Source: Demequina phytophila
GTDB taxonomy: Bacteria; Actinomycetota; Actinomycetes; Actinomycetales; Demequinaceae
NCBI RefSeq assembly: GCF_000971135.1
Contig: NZ_BBLW01000004.1
Location: forward strand, 186,001 to 250,000
Reading direction: 5' to 3'
Length of the DNA: 64,000 nucleotides
This document shows, in pieces, positions 46,605 through 56,171 of the stretch (positions are counted from its first letter, which is position 1; every line of letters starts with the position of its first letter). The notes under the pieces are model-generated. The model ran no database searches, had not been told where the DNA came from, and was given only the letters and a program-made list of their open reading frames with translations. The position numbers and the translations under genes are program-made.

Positions 46605-47284
46605 GGCAAGACGCCACCCGCCTTGTAGCCGACGCCACGCACCGTGAGGATGATCTCGGGGTTCTCCGGGTCGCGCTCCACCTTGGCGCGCAGCCGCTGG
46701 ATGTGGACGTTGACCAGGCGCGTGTCCGCCGCATGACGGTAGCCCCACACGTCCTCGAGCAGCACCTCGCGCGTGAACACCTGGCCGGGGCTGCGGGCGA
46801 GGGTGACCAGCACATCGAACTCGAGGGGCGTCAGCGGGATCATCTCGCCGTCGCGCGTGACGCGGTGTCCGGTCACGTCGATCTCGAGGTCCGCGACCCG
46901 CACCACCGCGGGGGTGGCGTTGTCGTTGCGACGCAGGCGGGCGCGCACCCGCGCGATCAGCTCGCGCGGCTTGAACGGCTTGGGGACGTAGTCGTCGGCG
47001 CCCGACTCGAGACCCAGCACCACGTCGACCGTCTCCGACTTCGCGGTGAGCATGATGATCGGCACGCCCGACTCCGCGCGGATGTCGCGACAGATGTCGA
47101 TGCCGGACCGGCCGGGCAGCATCAGGTCGAGCAGGATCACATCGGGGTTGGTGGCGCGGAACGCCGCCACCGCCTCGTCGCCGTGGTCGCAGAACACCGT
47201 CTCGAAGCCGTCGCCGCGCAGCACGATGCCCAGCATCTCGGCCACGGCAGGGTCATCGTCGACCACCAGGATCTTCGCCGTCAT
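46601..47284 (-). CDS. mtrA: response regulator MtrA
   Basis: A 227-residue OmpR-family regulator. The receiver domain has the acidic pair in VVDDDP, the phosphorylation site Asp53 in ILLDLMLPG and the switch Lys in YVPKPFKP. The C-terminal winged helix (about 130-224) has LTPLEFDVLVTLARSPGQVFTREVLLEDVWGY and RLRAKVE. MtrA controls cell-wall hydrolases, division and, in mycobacteria, replication genes. The ATG at 47284 has no Shine-Dalgarno but CATAAT six bases upstream, suggesting a leaderless mRNA. A possible target in the window is vanY. Confidence 0.97.
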   Translation of the reverse strand: MTAKILVVDDDPAVAEMLGIVLRGDGFETVFCDHGDEAVAAFRATNPDVILLDLMLPGRSGIDICRDIRAESGVPIIMLTAKSETVDVVLGLESGADDYVPKPFKPRELIARVRARLRRNDNATPAVVRVADLEIDVTGHRVTRDGEMIPLTPLEFDVLVTLARSPGQVFTREVLLEDVWGYRHAADTRLVNVHIQRLRAKVERDPENPEIILTVRGVGYKAGGVLP

Positions 47285-47296
47285 GCCCCCATTATG
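47282..47296 (-). promoter_or_regulatory. putative leaderless promoter of mtrA
   Basis: CATAAT (47296-47291 on the minus strand), six bases, then ATG. No Shine-Dalgarno. Confidence 0.5.
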
Positions 47297-47362
47297 CCGA
47301 GGGGTTCGCCGGAGCCCTCGCAGCGCGTGGCAGGATGGGCGAGACCGTACGGAGAGGACACC

Positions 47363-48484
47363 ATGGAGGACCGTCGATCGGCCGACGACTGGGCCGCTCC
47401 CGCGCCCGTCACCCCTGATACCGGCCCGGCCCCCGCATCGTCCCCCGCACCCGCTCCGCCCGTCGCGGCGTGGCCCGCCCCGCCGGTGCCGCCCGGCTCC
47501 GCGCCCGCCTGGCAGCCGGCGCCCACCGCCCGCGCCGCCGCACCCACCGCGGCGTCCTGGCAGCCCGGCTTCATGCCGCTGCGACCCCTCGGGTTCGGCG
47601 ACCTGCTCGGCCTGCCGTTCCGCGCCATGCGCTACAACCGCGGCGTGATCGTCGGCGGCCCGCTGCTGCTCACGCTCGGCGCGACCGTGCTGATGACGGC
47701 CGCGCTGTGGCTGCTGTTCACGGACCCGTCGCTCGCGCTCATGGACCCGTTGTCGCAGGGCGGCTCGATCAGCGGCACCACGATCGCCGTGATCGTGGTC
47801 GCGGTCGTGGCCGCGCTGCTCGCGGACGTGTTCTCGAGCGCCGTGGTCGCCCCCGGCGTGGCGCGCGGCGCTCTCGGGGAGCGGATCCGGCTGGCGGAGG
47901 CGTGGCGCGCGGTGCGCCCGCGGATCGGCTCGCTCCTGCTGCTGTACCTGCTCGCCACCGTCGCGCTGCTCCTCGCGATCGCCATCGGCCTGGTGCCGCT
48001 CGTCATCGCCGTCGCCAACGAGAGCGTGGGCGGGATGGTCGCCGGGGCGCTCGTGGCGGTGGTCATCGCCGTGCCCGCCGGCTTCATGTTCACGCTGATC
48101 GGCGGCCTCGCGCGGCCCATCATCGTCCTCGAACGCCGCGGGGCGATCGCCGCGATCGGACGCGCGGCCCGCCTCCTCAGGGGCCGGTTCTGGTGGTCGG
48201 TGCTCGTGGTGTTCGTCGCGAGCACGCTCATCGGGATCGTGTCGAGCGTCATCAGCCAGGTGGGCGGCTACGCCGCTCTCATCGTGACAGTCGTCGCGCC
48301 CGACAACCTCGTGGTGCTCGGCATCGCGTTCGCGCTCGTGACCGCGCTGTCGCTCGTGATCTCGTACGTCCTCACGTACTCCTACCTCGGATCGCTGTTC
48401 TCGCTGCTGATGATCGACCTGCGGATCCGCCACGAGGGCTTCGACCTCACGCTCGCCGAGGCCGCCGAGGCGCGCCGCCGGTGA
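47363..48484 (+). CDS. polytopic membrane protein, GDPD-membrane-domain-like
   Basis: A 373-residue protein with a Pro/Ala-rich cytoplasmic N-terminus (about 1-70) followed by six hydrophobic helices. The segment FMPLRPLGFGDLLGLPFRAMRYNRGVI (about 70-96) is the lead of membrane proteins sometimes annotated as glycerophosphodiester phosphodiesterase membrane domain. No phosphodiesterase catalytic domain is present. It starts a co-translated operon with DUF4129, DUF4350, MoxR and DUF58 genes. The ATG at 47363 follows GGAGAGGA. The linker contains one copy of the dispersed motif. Confidence 0.75.
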   Translation: MEDRRSADDWAAPAPVTPDTGPAPASSPAPAPPVAAWPAPPVPPGSAPAWQPAPTARAAAPTAASWQPGFMPLRPLGFGDLLGLPFRAMRYNRGVIVGGPLLLTLGATVLMTAALWLLFTDPSLALMDPLSQGGSISGTTIAVIVVAVVAALLADVFSSAVVAPGVARGALGERIRLAEAWRAVRPRIGSLLLLYLLATVALLLAIAIGLVPLVIAVANESVGGMVAGALVAVVIAVPAGFMFTLIGGLARPIIVLERRGAIAAIGRAARLLRGRFWWSVLVVFVASTLIGIVSSVISQVGGYAALIVTVVAPDNLVVLGIAFALVTALSLVISYVLTYSYLGSLFSLLMIDLRIRHEGFDLTLAEAAEARRR

Positions 48485-49119
48485 GCCTGACGTCATCGCC
48501 GCTCACGCCCGACGCGGACACCGCGCGTCGCTGGGCCGTCGAGGAGCTCGCGAAGGACGAGTACCGCGAGGGCGGCACCTCGTGGCTCGAGCGCGTCACC
48601 ACGTGGTTCCAGAACCTGCTCGACGGGATCGGCGGCGGGATCGGCGGCGCGGCGGGACCGGTCGGCATCCTGATCACGGTGCTCGTCGGGGCCGCGCTGG
48701 TGGCGCTCGTGCTGTGGCTGGTGGTGGGGCCGATGCGGCGCAGCCGCCGCGCCTCCACGGAGCCCACGCTGTTCGACGACGACCGTGGCGCCGATGCGCT
48801 GGCAGAGGCGGCCCGGACCGCCGCCCGGGCCGGCGACTGGGCGGCCGCGACGCTCGACCTCTACCGCGCGATGGTGAGGCGCCTCTCCGAGCGCGACGTG
48901 ATCGCGCTCGGGCCGGGGCTCACCGCCGCGGAGGCGGCGGACCAGGCGGCCGTGGCGCTGCCGTCCTTCGCGGCGCGGCTGCGCGCGGACGCCGACGCGT
49001 TCGACGGCATCAGGTACGGGCACGTGCCCGCGACCGAGGCGACCTACGCCCACGTCCTCGAGACCATGCGTGCCTGCGACGCCGCGCGCCCGCGCCTGGT
49101 CCCGGCGGAGACGCCATGA
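48481..49119 (+). CDS. DUF4129 membrane protein
   Basis: A 212-residue protein. An N-terminal extracytoplasmic helix (about 12-50, AKDEYREGGTSWLERVTTWFQNLLDG) is followed by one membrane helix (about 60-82) and a cytoplasmic DUF4129 domain (LAEAARTAARAGDWAAATLDLYRAMVRRLSERDVI, about 98-132, ending in the family-typical region before GPGLTAAEAA). DUF4129 proteins accompany MoxR/DUF58 genes and transglutaminase-like proteins. GTG start, coupled by GTGA to the gene before it and by ATGA to the next. Confidence 0.8.
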   Translation: MSLTSSPLTPDADTARRWAVEELAKDEYREGGTSWLERVTTWFQNLLDGIGGGIGGAAGPVGILITVLVGAALVALVLWLVVGPMRRSRRASTEPTLFDDDRGADALAEAARTAARAGDWAAATLDLYRAMVRRLSERDVIALGPGLTAAEAADQAAVALPSFAARLRADADAFDGIRYGHVPATEATYAHVLETMRACDAARPRLVPAETP

Positions 49120-50312
49120 CGGCGACGGCGCTCCGCACCGCCCCGTCCGGGCCCGGCCTGCGCGCCCGCGCGCGCGGCGGGCGGCTCGGGATCGTCGCGC
49201 TGGTGCTGCTGCTCGGCCTGGTGGCGATGCTGGTGCTCGGCTCCCGGCCCGGCGACTACGTGCCGCTGTCGACGGAGAACTCGACGCCGTCGGGCACCCG
49301 CGCGATCGCGCAGATCCTGCGCGGCCACGGCGTGGACGTGCGGCAGGTGGACACGCTCGCGCGCGCCGCGGTCCGCGAGCCGGCATCCACGACCGTGGTG
49401 ATCGCGAATGCCGCCCTCCTCACCGGCGGCCAGGTGCGCTCGCTCGTGGACTACCCGGGCGACCTGGTCCTGCTCGGCGAGTCGGGTGCGGCGCTCGCGC
49501 CGCTCGGCATCGACGCGACCGAGGAGGCCGTGGTGGTCCCCCGCACCGTCGCGGCGGCGTGCGACGACCCCGACGCCGTGGCGGCGGGCACGGCACGCGT
49601 CGACGTGCTGGGCCTCGCGGCGGACGGCCCGGGCGCGACGCTGTGCTTCCCGCAGCGCGGCGGCACGGCCGCATTCGGCCGCGCCGAGCGGGATGGCCGC
49701 ACCGTGACCGCGATCGCGTCCGCGTCGCTGCTCACCAACGCCCAGCTCGACGCCGCGGGCCACGCGGCCCTCGCGGCGCGCAGCCTCGGCCGGCACCCGG
49801 AGCTGGTCTGGTACGTGGCCGACGGCTTCGATCCCAGCCTGCTCACGTGGGCCGGATCGGGCTCCGGCGAGGTGCCCGGCGAGATCGACGCGACGCCCGA
49901 CTTCTTCCCGCCCGGCACGGGCTCCGCCTTCTACGCGCTCGCGCTCACCGCGCTGATCGCCGCGGTGTGGCGTGCGCGCCGGTTCGGCGCGCTCGTGAGC
50001 GAACCGCTGCCCGTGGTGGTCCGCGCCTCCGAGGCCACGAGGGGTCGCGCCCGCCTGTACCGCCGCGCGCGCGCCACGGGCCGCGCGGCCGCGTCGCTGC
50101 GCGCCGCCGCGGCCCTGCGCATGGGGCGCCGGCTCGGCGTGAGCCGCACGGACGGCCGGGACGCGCTGGTCCGCGCGGTCGCACGCGCCGCGGGACGCAG
50201 CGAGGCCGACGTCGACCGCCTGCTTTACGGGGACGCGCCGCCGCACGATGCCGCTCTTCTCACCCTGATCTCCGAGCTCGACGCACTGGAAAGCGAGGTT
50301 CACCGACCGTGA
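49116..50312 (+). CDS. DUF4350 membrane protein
   Basis: A 398-residue protein with an N-terminal membrane helix (about 24-44) and an extracytoplasmic GATase-like DUF4350 domain (about 48-270), opening with YVPLSTENSTPSGTRAIAQILRGHGVDV, a hallmark of the family. A second membrane helix follows (FYALALTALIAAVWRARRFG, about 272-292), then a cytoplasmic, Arg/Ala-rich tail. The function is unknown, and it is always found with MoxR-type operons. It overlaps neighbours on both sides. Confidence 0.82.
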   Translation: MTATALRTAPSGPGLRARARGGRLGIVALVLLLGLVAMLVLGSRPGDYVPLSTENSTPSGTRAIAQILRGHGVDVRQVDTLARAAVREPASTTVVIANAALLTGGQVRSLVDYPGDLVLLGESGAALAPLGIDATEEAVVVPRTVAAACDDPDAVAAGTARVDVLGLAADGPGATLCFPQRGGTAAFGRAERDGRTVTAIASASLLTNAQLDAAGHAALAARSLGRHPELVWYVADGFDPSLLTWAGSGSGEVPGEIDATPDFFPPGTGSAFYALALTALIAAVWRARRFGALVSEPLPVVVRASEATRGRARLYRRARATGRAAASLRAAAALRMGRRLGVSRTDGRDALVRAVARAAGRSEADVDRLLYGDAPPHDAALLTLISELDALESEVHRP

Positions 50313-51304
50313 CCGAGACCACCCCGACCGCCCCCGCCGAGGCGACCGCCGCATCGTCCACCGCCCGCGACGCCCTGGGGCGCCTGCGCACCGAGGTGGG
50401 CAAGGCCGTGGTGGGCCAGGACCAGATCGTCACCGGGCTGGTGATCGCGCTGCTGTGCCGCGGGCACGTGCTGCTCGAGGGCGCGCCGGGCGTCGCGAAG
50501 ACGCTCCTGGTCCGCGCCCTGGCCGCCTCGCTCGACGTGGGCACCAAGCGCGTCCAGTTCACGCCGGACCTGATGCCCGGCGACGTCACCGGCTCGCTGG
50601 TCTACGACGGGCGCACGGCGGCGTTCTCGTTCCGCGAGGGCCCGCTGTTCACCCACCTCATGCTCGCGGACGAGATCAACCGCACTCCCCCCAAGACCCA
50701 GTCCGCGCTGCTCGAGGCCATGGAGGAGCGTCAGGTGACGGTGGACGGCGAGGCACGTCGCCTGCCCGACCCGTTCCTGGTCATCGCGACTCAGAACCCC
50801 GTCGAGTACGAGGGCACCTATCCGCTGCCCGAGGCGCAGCTCGACCGCTTCATGGTCAAGCTCACCGTGCCGATGCCGTCGCGCGACGCCGAGGCGGACG
50901 TGGTGCGTCGCCACGCGTCCGGCTTCGACCCGCGCGACCTCGCCGCCGCGGGGGTGGGCCCCGTCGCCACCATCGCCGACCTCGAGCGGGCCCGCGAGGA
51001 GGTCGCCGCGGTCGAGATCGCGGACGACGTCGTCGCCTACATCGTGGATCTGTGCCGCGCGACGCGTGAGGCGCCGTCGGTGTCGCTGGGAGTGTCGCCG
51101 CGCGGCGCGACCGCGCTCATGCAGACCGCCCGGGCGTGGGCGTGGATGCGCGGCCGCACCTACGTGTCCCCCGACGACGTCAAGGCGCTCGCCGGGTGGA
51201 CGCTCGCCCACCGGATGCGCGTCCGCGCGGAGGCCGAGCTCGAGGGCGTGACCGCCGCCTCGGTGCTCACGTCCGTGCTCGCGACGGTGCCCGTCCCCCG
51301 CTGA
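50309..51304 (+). CDS. MoxR-family AAA+ ATPase
   Basis: A 331-residue AAA+ ATPase thought to act as a chaperone for metal insertion or assembly of complexes with its DUF58 partner. Walker A is EGAPGVAKT (about 64-72), Walker B LMLADEINRTPPKTQSALLEAM with the usual MoxR signature, sensor 1 VIATQNPVEYEGTYPLPEAQLDRF. The C-terminal lid (about 240-325) is complete. It is coupled to DUF4350 by GTGA and followed by DUF58 after one base. Confidence 0.92.
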   Translation: MTETTPTAPAEATAASSTARDALGRLRTEVGKAVVGQDQIVTGLVIALLCRGHVLLEGAPGVAKTLLVRALAASLDVGTKRVQFTPDLMPGDVTGSLVYDGRTAAFSFREGPLFTHLMLADEINRTPPKTQSALLEAMEERQVTVDGEARRLPDPFLVIATQNPVEYEGTYPLPEAQLDRFMVKLTVPMPSRDAEADVVRRHASGFDPRDLAAAGVGPVATIADLERAREEVAAVEIADDVVAYIVDLCRATREAPSVSLGVSPRGATALMQTARAWAWMRGRTYVSPDDVKALAGWTLAHRMRVRAEAELEGVTAASVLTSVLATVPVPR

Positions 51305-51305
51305 C

Positions 51306-52595
51306 ATGCACATCACCGGCTGGACGGTCGCGCTCGCGGCGCTCGGGGTGATCCCGGCGGCGCTGACGCAGTCGCGCGCCGTGGCGTGGGCATGGATCCT
51401 CGGGGTGGTGGCGCTCGCGCTGATCGACGCGTGGCTCGCGGCGCCGCCGTCATGGGTCGGGGTGAGGCGCGACGCCCCGGGCTCGGTGCGGCTCACGCAG
51501 TCGACCCACGCGACCCTGCTGGTCGCGAACGTGGGACGCCGGCGCGTGCGGGGCGCCGTGCGCGACGCGTGGCAGCCGTCCGCCGGCGCCTCCGGCGAGC
51601 GGCACGCGTTCGCGCTGCGCCCCGGCGAGTCGGAGACGTTCCGCACCGCGCTGCACCCCACCCGCCGCGGCGACCGGCACGCGGGGCCCGTGACCGTCCG
51701 CACGGTGGGACCCCTCCGCCTCGCGGGACGCCAGCGCTCCTTCGACGTGCCCGCGCGGCTGCGCGTCCTGCCCGAGTTCGCCTCGCGCCGCCACCTCCCG
51801 TCCCGCCTGGTGCGCCTGCGGGAGATCGACGGCCGCACCGCCGTGCGCCTCAAGGGAGCGGGCTCGGAGTTCGACTCGCTGCGCGAGTACGTGGTGGGCG
51901 ACGACGTGCGCGCGATCGACTGGCGTGGCACCGCGCGCCGCGGCGAGGTGGTGGTGCGCACGTACCGGCCCGAGCGCGACAGGCGCGTGGTGATCGCGCT
52001 CGACAGCGCCCGGCTGTCCGCGGCGCGCGTGGGCGACGCCCCCCGCCTCGATGCCTCGATCGAGGCCGCGCTCCTGCTCGCGGCCCTCGCGGCGCACGCG
52101 GGCGACCGGGTCCAGGCCACGGCGTTCGACCGCGCGGAGCAGGCGCGCGCGGCCTCCACGGGATCGCGGATCGTCGCACCCCTCGCGGAGGCCCTCGCGA
52201 CCGTCGAGCCCTCGCTGCTCGAGCCGGACTGGCCCGCGCTGGTGCGTCTGGTCGAGTCGCGCGTGTCGCAGCGCTCGCTGGTGGTGCTGCTCACCACCGT
52301 CGACACGTCCGCGATGGACTCGGGCCTGATCGAGGCCGTCGCGGCGCTGCAGCGCAAGCATCAGGTGCTGGTCGGGTCGGTGGAGGATCCCGAGCTGGGG
52401 CTCATGGTGACGGGCCGGGCCGACGCGGACGCGCTGTACGACGCGGGCGCCGCGTCGCGCGCGATGCTCGAGCGCGAGGCGGTCGCGACACGCCTGCGGC
52501 AGCTGGGCGCCGAGGTCGTGACGGCGCTGCCGGACGACCTCGCCCCCGCGGTGTGCGACCGCTACCTCGCGCTCAAGGCGGCGGGGCGGCTGTAG
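51306..52595 (+). CDS. DUF58 protein
   Basis: A 429-residue membrane protein. Two N-terminal helices (about 7-25 and 26-46) precede a beta-sandwich (about 55-150) and the DUF58 region with DSLREYVVGDDVRAIDWRGTARRGE(about 182-206), the family signature, followed by a VWA-like fold (VVIALDSARLSA). DUF58 proteins pair with MoxR ATPases. It is the last gene of the operon and ends in a terminator hairpin. Confidence 0.9.
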   Translation: MHITGWTVALAALGVIPAALTQSRAVAWAWILGVVALALIDAWLAAPPSWVGVRRDAPGSVRLTQSTHATLLVANVGRRRVRGAVRDAWQPSAGASGERHAFALRPGESETFRTALHPTRRGDRHAGPVTVRTVGPLRLAGRQRSFDVPARLRVLPEFASRRHLPSRLVRLREIDGRTAVRLKGAGSEFDSLREYVVGDDVRAIDWRGTARRGEVVVRTYRPERDRRVVIALDSARLSAARVGDAPRLDASIEAALLLAALAAHAGDRVQATAFDRAEQARAASTGSRIVAPLAEALATVEPSLLEPDWPALVRLVESRVSQRSLVVLLTTVDTSAMDSGLIEAVAALQRKHQVLVGSVEDPELGLMVTGRADADALYDAGAASRAMLEREAVATRLRQLGAEVVTALPDDLAPAVCDRYLALKAAGRL

Positions 52596-52618
52596 GGGCG
52601 CGCGGCGCGGCGCGCCCC
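52595..52618 (+). terminator. terminator after the DUF58 gene
   Basis: GGGGCGCGC (52595-52603) / GCGCGCCCC (52610-52618), nine-base stem, six-base loop, overlapping the stop codon by one base. Confidence 0.75.
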
Positions 52619-52642
52619 TCACTGCGCCGGCTCGCGACCGGC

Positions 52643-52736
52643 CTCCACACGCCGGACCCGCATCCGCGCGTATCCCGCTGCAACTCGCGGTGCGAAGCCC
52701 GACCAAAGCGGGTGGAGTTGCAGAATGCGTGTGGAG
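52643..52736. repeat. nested inverted repeats
   Basis: The outer pair CTCCACACGC (52643-52652) / GCGTGTGGAG (52727-52736) encloses an inner pair CTGCAACTC (52678-52686) / GAGTTGCAG (52715-52723). The left arms are 25 bases apart, the right arms three. The element fills the convergent gap between the DUF58 and SpoIIM-like genes. Confidence 0.65.
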
Positions 52737-52767
52737 ACCGATCCCGGGTGGACCTTCGGAGCGACCG

Positions 52768-53763
52768 CTACCCCGCGAGCGCGACCTGGTCCGTCGCGAA
52801 GTCGCCCGCGGCATCCCCGCTGGCGCCCGCCCGCACGGCGGCCCGCCCGGCGACGAAGATGTACGCCCAGAACGCCGCGACCGCGACCACACCGATGCCC
52901 ACCTTGAGCCACCAGGGCATCCCCGAGCCGGTGATGTAGCCCTCGATGAGACCGGACACGAACAGCGCGATCACCAGCCCGAGCGCGACCGCGATGGCCC
53001 CGCGCCCCTCCTCGGCGAGCGCGCGTCCGCGCGGGCGGGGACCCGGCACCAGCATCGTCCAGAACAGCCGCAACCCCGTGCCTGCCGCCACGAACACCGC
53101 CGACAGCTCGAGCAGCCCGTGCGGCGAGATGAGCTGGAAGAACACGTCGAGCGCGCCCGCCTCGGCCATCACCGCGCCCGAGACCCCGAGCTGGATGACC
53201 GTGTTGTACATGAGGTAGAGCGGGAACACGCCGGTGATCCCCAGCGCGATGCACTGCGCCGCGAGCCATGCGTTGTTGGTCCACACCATCGCCCCGAAGG
53301 ACGTCGAGTCGTACTCCGTGTAGTAGCTCGCGAACTGCTCCTCCGCGATCGCGGCCCGCGCCTCGGGCGGCCCGACCAGGTCGAGCGCCTCGGGATGCGT
53401 GAGCGTCCACCAGCCCACCAGGACCGCGAGACCCACCACGGCGGCGGTCATGCCCACCGCCCACCAGCGCACCCGGTAGAGCGCCGCGGGCAGCGTCACC
53501 GTGAGGTAGCGGCGCGCATCCCGGGTCGACACGGTGTGCGCGCCCGTGAGCCACACCCGTGCGGACGCGAGCAGCACCGACAGCCGCGACACCACCGACG
53601 GCTCGGGCGCCGCGGACCTCACGGCCGCCAGGTCGCCCGCGGTCGCCTGGTAGAGGCGGGTCAGCTCGTCGGCCTCGGCGCCGGTGAGGCGCCGCGAGCG
53701 CGACAGCTCCTTGAGCCGCGTCCAGCGTGCCTCGCGCACGGCGCCGAAGGAGTCGATGTCCAC
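52768..53763 (-). CDS. SpoIIM-like membrane protein
   Basis: A 331-residue protein of the stage II sporulation protein M family (DUF95). A cytoplasmic helical N-terminus (about 1-95, REARWTRLKELSRSRRLTGAEADELTRLYQATAGDLA) leads to six membrane helices, including NNAWLAAQCIALGITGVFPLYLMYNTVIQLG (about 163-193) and ISPHGLLELSAVFVAAGTGLRL (about 212-233), both family signatures. The SPHG/E motif suggests a metal-dependent membrane activity, unproven. There is no sign of sporulation here. Such genes neighbour MoxR-DUF58 and RDD genes across actinobacteria. Confidence 0.85.
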   Translation of the reverse strand: MDIDSFGAVREARWTRLKELSRSRRLTGAEADELTRLYQATAGDLAAVRSAAPEPSVVSRLSVLLASARVWLTGAHTVSTRDARRYLTVTLPAALYRVRWWAVGMTAAVVGLAVLVGWWTLTHPEALDLVGPPEARAAIAEEQFASYYTEYDSTSFGAMVWTNNAWLAAQCIALGITGVFPLYLMYNTVIQLGVSGAVMAEAGALDVFFQLISPHGLLELSAVFVAAGTGLRLFWTMLVPGPRPRGRALAEEGRGAIAVALGLVIALFVSGLIEGYITGSGMPWWLKVGIGVVAVAAFWAYIFVAGRAAVRAGASGDAAGDFATDQVALAG

Positions 53764-53804
53764 GCCGCTACGATGCCACAGGAGGCCGCAGCCAGGGAGG
53801 ACGC

Positions 53805-54626
53805 ATGACGGACGAGGACGCGATCCTCATCGGCGAGGGCGTGGTGCTCGACTCCGGCGCCGCCCCGCTGCCGCTGCGCATCCTGTCGGGCGTGATCGAC
53901 CTGGTGTCCGTGTACGCGCTGCTCCTCGTGGGCATGTCCGCGCTCGAGCGCGTCACCGGGGGCCTCAACGACGCGTGGATCCGCTCCGTCCTCATCGTGT
54001 GGACGGTCACCTGCCTGGTGCTGGTCCCCATGACCGTGGAGACCCTCACCCGCGGCCGGTCCCTGGGACGCTGGGCCGCCGGCCTGCGCATCGTCCGCGA
54101 CGACGGGGGGCCGGTGAGCGTCCGCCATGCCGCGGCGCGCGCGCTGCTCGGCGTGCTCGAGATCTACGCGACCGCGGGGATGCTCGCCATGACCGTGTCG
54201 GCGTTCGGGGCGCGCGGCAAGCGCATCGGCGACTACGTCGCGGGGACGTACGCGATGCGCACGCGGGGCGCCAAGCGGGCGCTCCCGCGCCTCGCGATGC
54301 CGATCGGGCTGGCCGGCTGGGCGCGCACGGCCGACATCACACGCCTGCCCGACGGGCTCGCGCTCACCGCGCGGATGTTCCTCGCGCGCGCGCCGGGCAT
54401 GCACGCGCCGTCGCGCGTCCGCGTGGGCACGCGCCTGTCCGAGCAGTTCGCCGCCCATGTGGCGCCGCTGCCGCCCGCGGGCACCCACCCCGAGGCGTTC
54501 GTCGCGGCCGTGCTGGTGGAGCGCCGCGACCGCGAGCAGGCGGTCGAGGAGGCGCGCATGGCGCGCGCCGTGCGCGACGGGGACGCGCTGCGCCGGCTGC
54601 CGTTCGGCATCCCCGACGCGGACTGA
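53805..54626 (+). CDS. RDD-family membrane protein
   Basis: A 273-residue protein. The RDD domain (about 22-150) has two or three membrane helices and the signature PLPLRILSGVIDLVSVYALLL and RGRSLGRWAAGLRIVRDDG, containing the conserved Arg and Asp pair. The C-terminal 120 residues are cytoplasmic, helical and Arg/Ala-rich. RDD proteins may exchange ions or transport compatible solutes. It is divergent from the SpoIIM-like gene, with AGGGAGGA before the ATG. Confidence 0.85.
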   Translation: MTDEDAILIGEGVVLDSGAAPLPLRILSGVIDLVSVYALLLVGMSALERVTGGLNDAWIRSVLIVWTVTCLVLVPMTVETLTRGRSLGRWAAGLRIVRDDGGPVSVRHAAARALLGVLEIYATAGMLAMTVSAFGARGKRIGDYVAGTYAMRTRGAKRALPRLAMPIGLAGWARTADITRLPDGLALTARMFLARAPGMHAPSRVRVGTRLSEQFAAHVAPLPPAGTHPEAFVAAVLVERRDREQAVEEARMARAVRDGDALRRLPFGIPDAD

Positions 54627-54635
54627 CGGGGCCGC

Positions 54636-54672
54636 GGGACGATGCGCGGGCCGGGGGCCGCGCGCACCGTCC
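54636..54672. terminator. convergent hairpin with dispersed motif
   Basis: GGACGATGCGCG (54637-54648) pairs with CGCGCACCGTCC (54661-54672) at 11 of 12 positions. It lies between the RDD gene and the convergent ahcY gene. The left arm contains GGGACGATGC. Confidence 0.5.
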
Positions 54673-54684
54673 TTGGGACGCGCG

Positions 54685-56124
54685 TCAGTAGCGGTAGTGC
54701 TCCGGCTTGAAGGGGCCCTCGACGGACACGCCGATGTAGTCCGCCTGCGACGTCGACAGCTCCGTGAGGCGCACGCCGAGCGCGTCGAGGTGGAGCCGCG
54801 CGACCTTCTCGTCGAGCTCCTTGGGCAGGCGGTGCACGCCCAGCGGGTACGCGGCGAGGTTGACCCACAGCTCGATCTGCGCGATCACCTGGTTGGTGAA
54901 CGAGGCGCTCATGACGAAGCTGGGGTGGCCCGTGGCGTTGCCCAGGTTGAGCAGGCGGCCCTCGCTCAGCACGATGATGCTGTGGCCGTCGGGGAACACC
55001 CACTCGTCGACCTGCGGCTTGATGGGCGTGAGCTTCGCGCCCGAGCGCGAGAGGCCGGCCATGTCGATCTCGTTGTCGAAGTGGCCCACGTTTCCCACGA
55101 TGGCCTTGTCCTTCATCGCGGCCATGTGCTCGACGCGGATGATGTCCTTGTTGCCCGTCGTGGTGATGAAGAAGTCGGCGCGGTCCACGTAGTCCTCGAC
55201 GCGCGCGACCTCGTAGCCGTCCATCGCGGCCTGCAGCGCGCAGATCGGGTCCACCTCGGACACGACCACGCGGGAGCCCTGGCCGCGCAGCGCCTCGGCG
55301 GCGCCCTTGCCGACGTCGCCGTAGCCGGCGATGAACGCGACCTTGCCGCCCATGAGGACGTCGGTGGCGCGGTTGATGCCGTCGGGCAGCGAGTGGCGGA
55401 TGCCGTACTTGTTGTCGAACTTCGACTTGGTGACGGAGTCGTTGACGTTGATCGCGGGGAACAGCAGCTCGCCGCGGCGGTGCATGAGCTCGAGGCGGTG
55501 CACGCCGGTGGTGGTCTCCTCGGACACACCGACGATCCCGGCGGCCATGCGCGTGAAGCGCGTGGGGTCCGTCGCGATCGAGCGGCGGATCACGGCGCGC
55601 ATGCCCTCGACCTCGGCGTTGTACTCGGGGTCCTCCTCCTCGAGCGGGGCGGGCACGGCGCCCAGCTTCTCGAACCGGGCGCCCTCGTGGACCAGGAGGG
55701 TCGCGTCGCCGCCGTCGTCGAGGATGATCGTCGGGCCGTCGTGGCCGTCCCACGTGAGGATGCGGTCCGTGTACTCCCAGTACTCGGGGATGGTCTCGCC
55801 CTTGATCGCGAACACCGGCACGCCCGCGGGCGCGGAGTAGGTGCCGGCGCCGATCACGATCGCCGCGGCAGCCTCGTCCTGCGTGGAGAAGATGTTGCAC
55901 GAGGCCCAGCGGACGTCCGCGCCGAGCGCGGTGAGGGTCTCGATGAGGACCGCGGTCTGCACGGTCATGTGGAGCGAGCCCGCGATGCGCGCCCCCTGCA
56001 GCGGCTGCGCGGCGCCGAACTCCTCGCGCAGGGCCATGAGGCCCGGCATCTCCTGCTCCGCGAGCCGGATCTGGTTGCGCCCGGCCTCCGCCAGCGCCAG
56101 GTCCGCGACGACGTGCTCGATCAT
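54685..56124 (-). CDS. ahcY: adenosylhomocysteinase
   Basis: NAD-dependent hydrolysis of S-adenosylhomocysteine to adenosine and homocysteine, which keeps methylation going. It has 479 residues. [46 protein letters not shown], the NAD loop [13 protein letters not shown] and the C-terminal KPEHYRY with the Lys and Tyr that close the active site of the partner subunit are all present. The ATG follows GGAGGA. In mycobacteria the gene (sahH) lies near mtrA in the same neighbourhood. Confidence 0.97.
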   Translation of the reverse strand: MIEHVVADLALAEAGRNQIRLAEQEMPGLMALREEFGAAQPLQGARIAGSLHMTVQTAVLIETLTALGADVRWASCNIFSTQDEAAAAIVIGAGTYSAPAGVPVFAIKGETIPEYWEYTDRILTWDGHDGPTIILDDGGDATLLVHEGARFEKLGAVPAPLEEEDPEYNAEVEGMRAVIRRSIATDPTRFTRMAAGIVGVSEETTTGVHRLELMHRRGELLFPAINVNDSVTKSKFDNKYGIRHSLPDGINRATDVLMGGKVAFIAGYGDVGKGAAEALRGQGSRVVVSEVDPICALQAAMDGYEVARVEDYVDRADFFITTTGNKDIIRVEHMAAMKDKAIVGNVGHFDNEIDMAGLSRSGAKLTPIKPQVDEWVFPDGHSIIVLSEGRLLNLGNATGHPSFVMSASFTNQVIAQIELWVNLAAYPLGVHRLPKELDEKVARLHLDALGVRLTELSTSQADYIGVSVEGPFKPEHYRY

Positions 56125-56171
56125 GGGTCCTCCAAGGTTCGCCCCGCACGGGGCACGGTCGTCATTTCTAC

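Noticed and set aside
52768-53763. Evidence for sporulation from the SpoIIM-like gene
   Set aside because: The family is widespread in non-sporulating actinobacteria beside MoxR-DUF58 operons, and no other sporulation gene is present.
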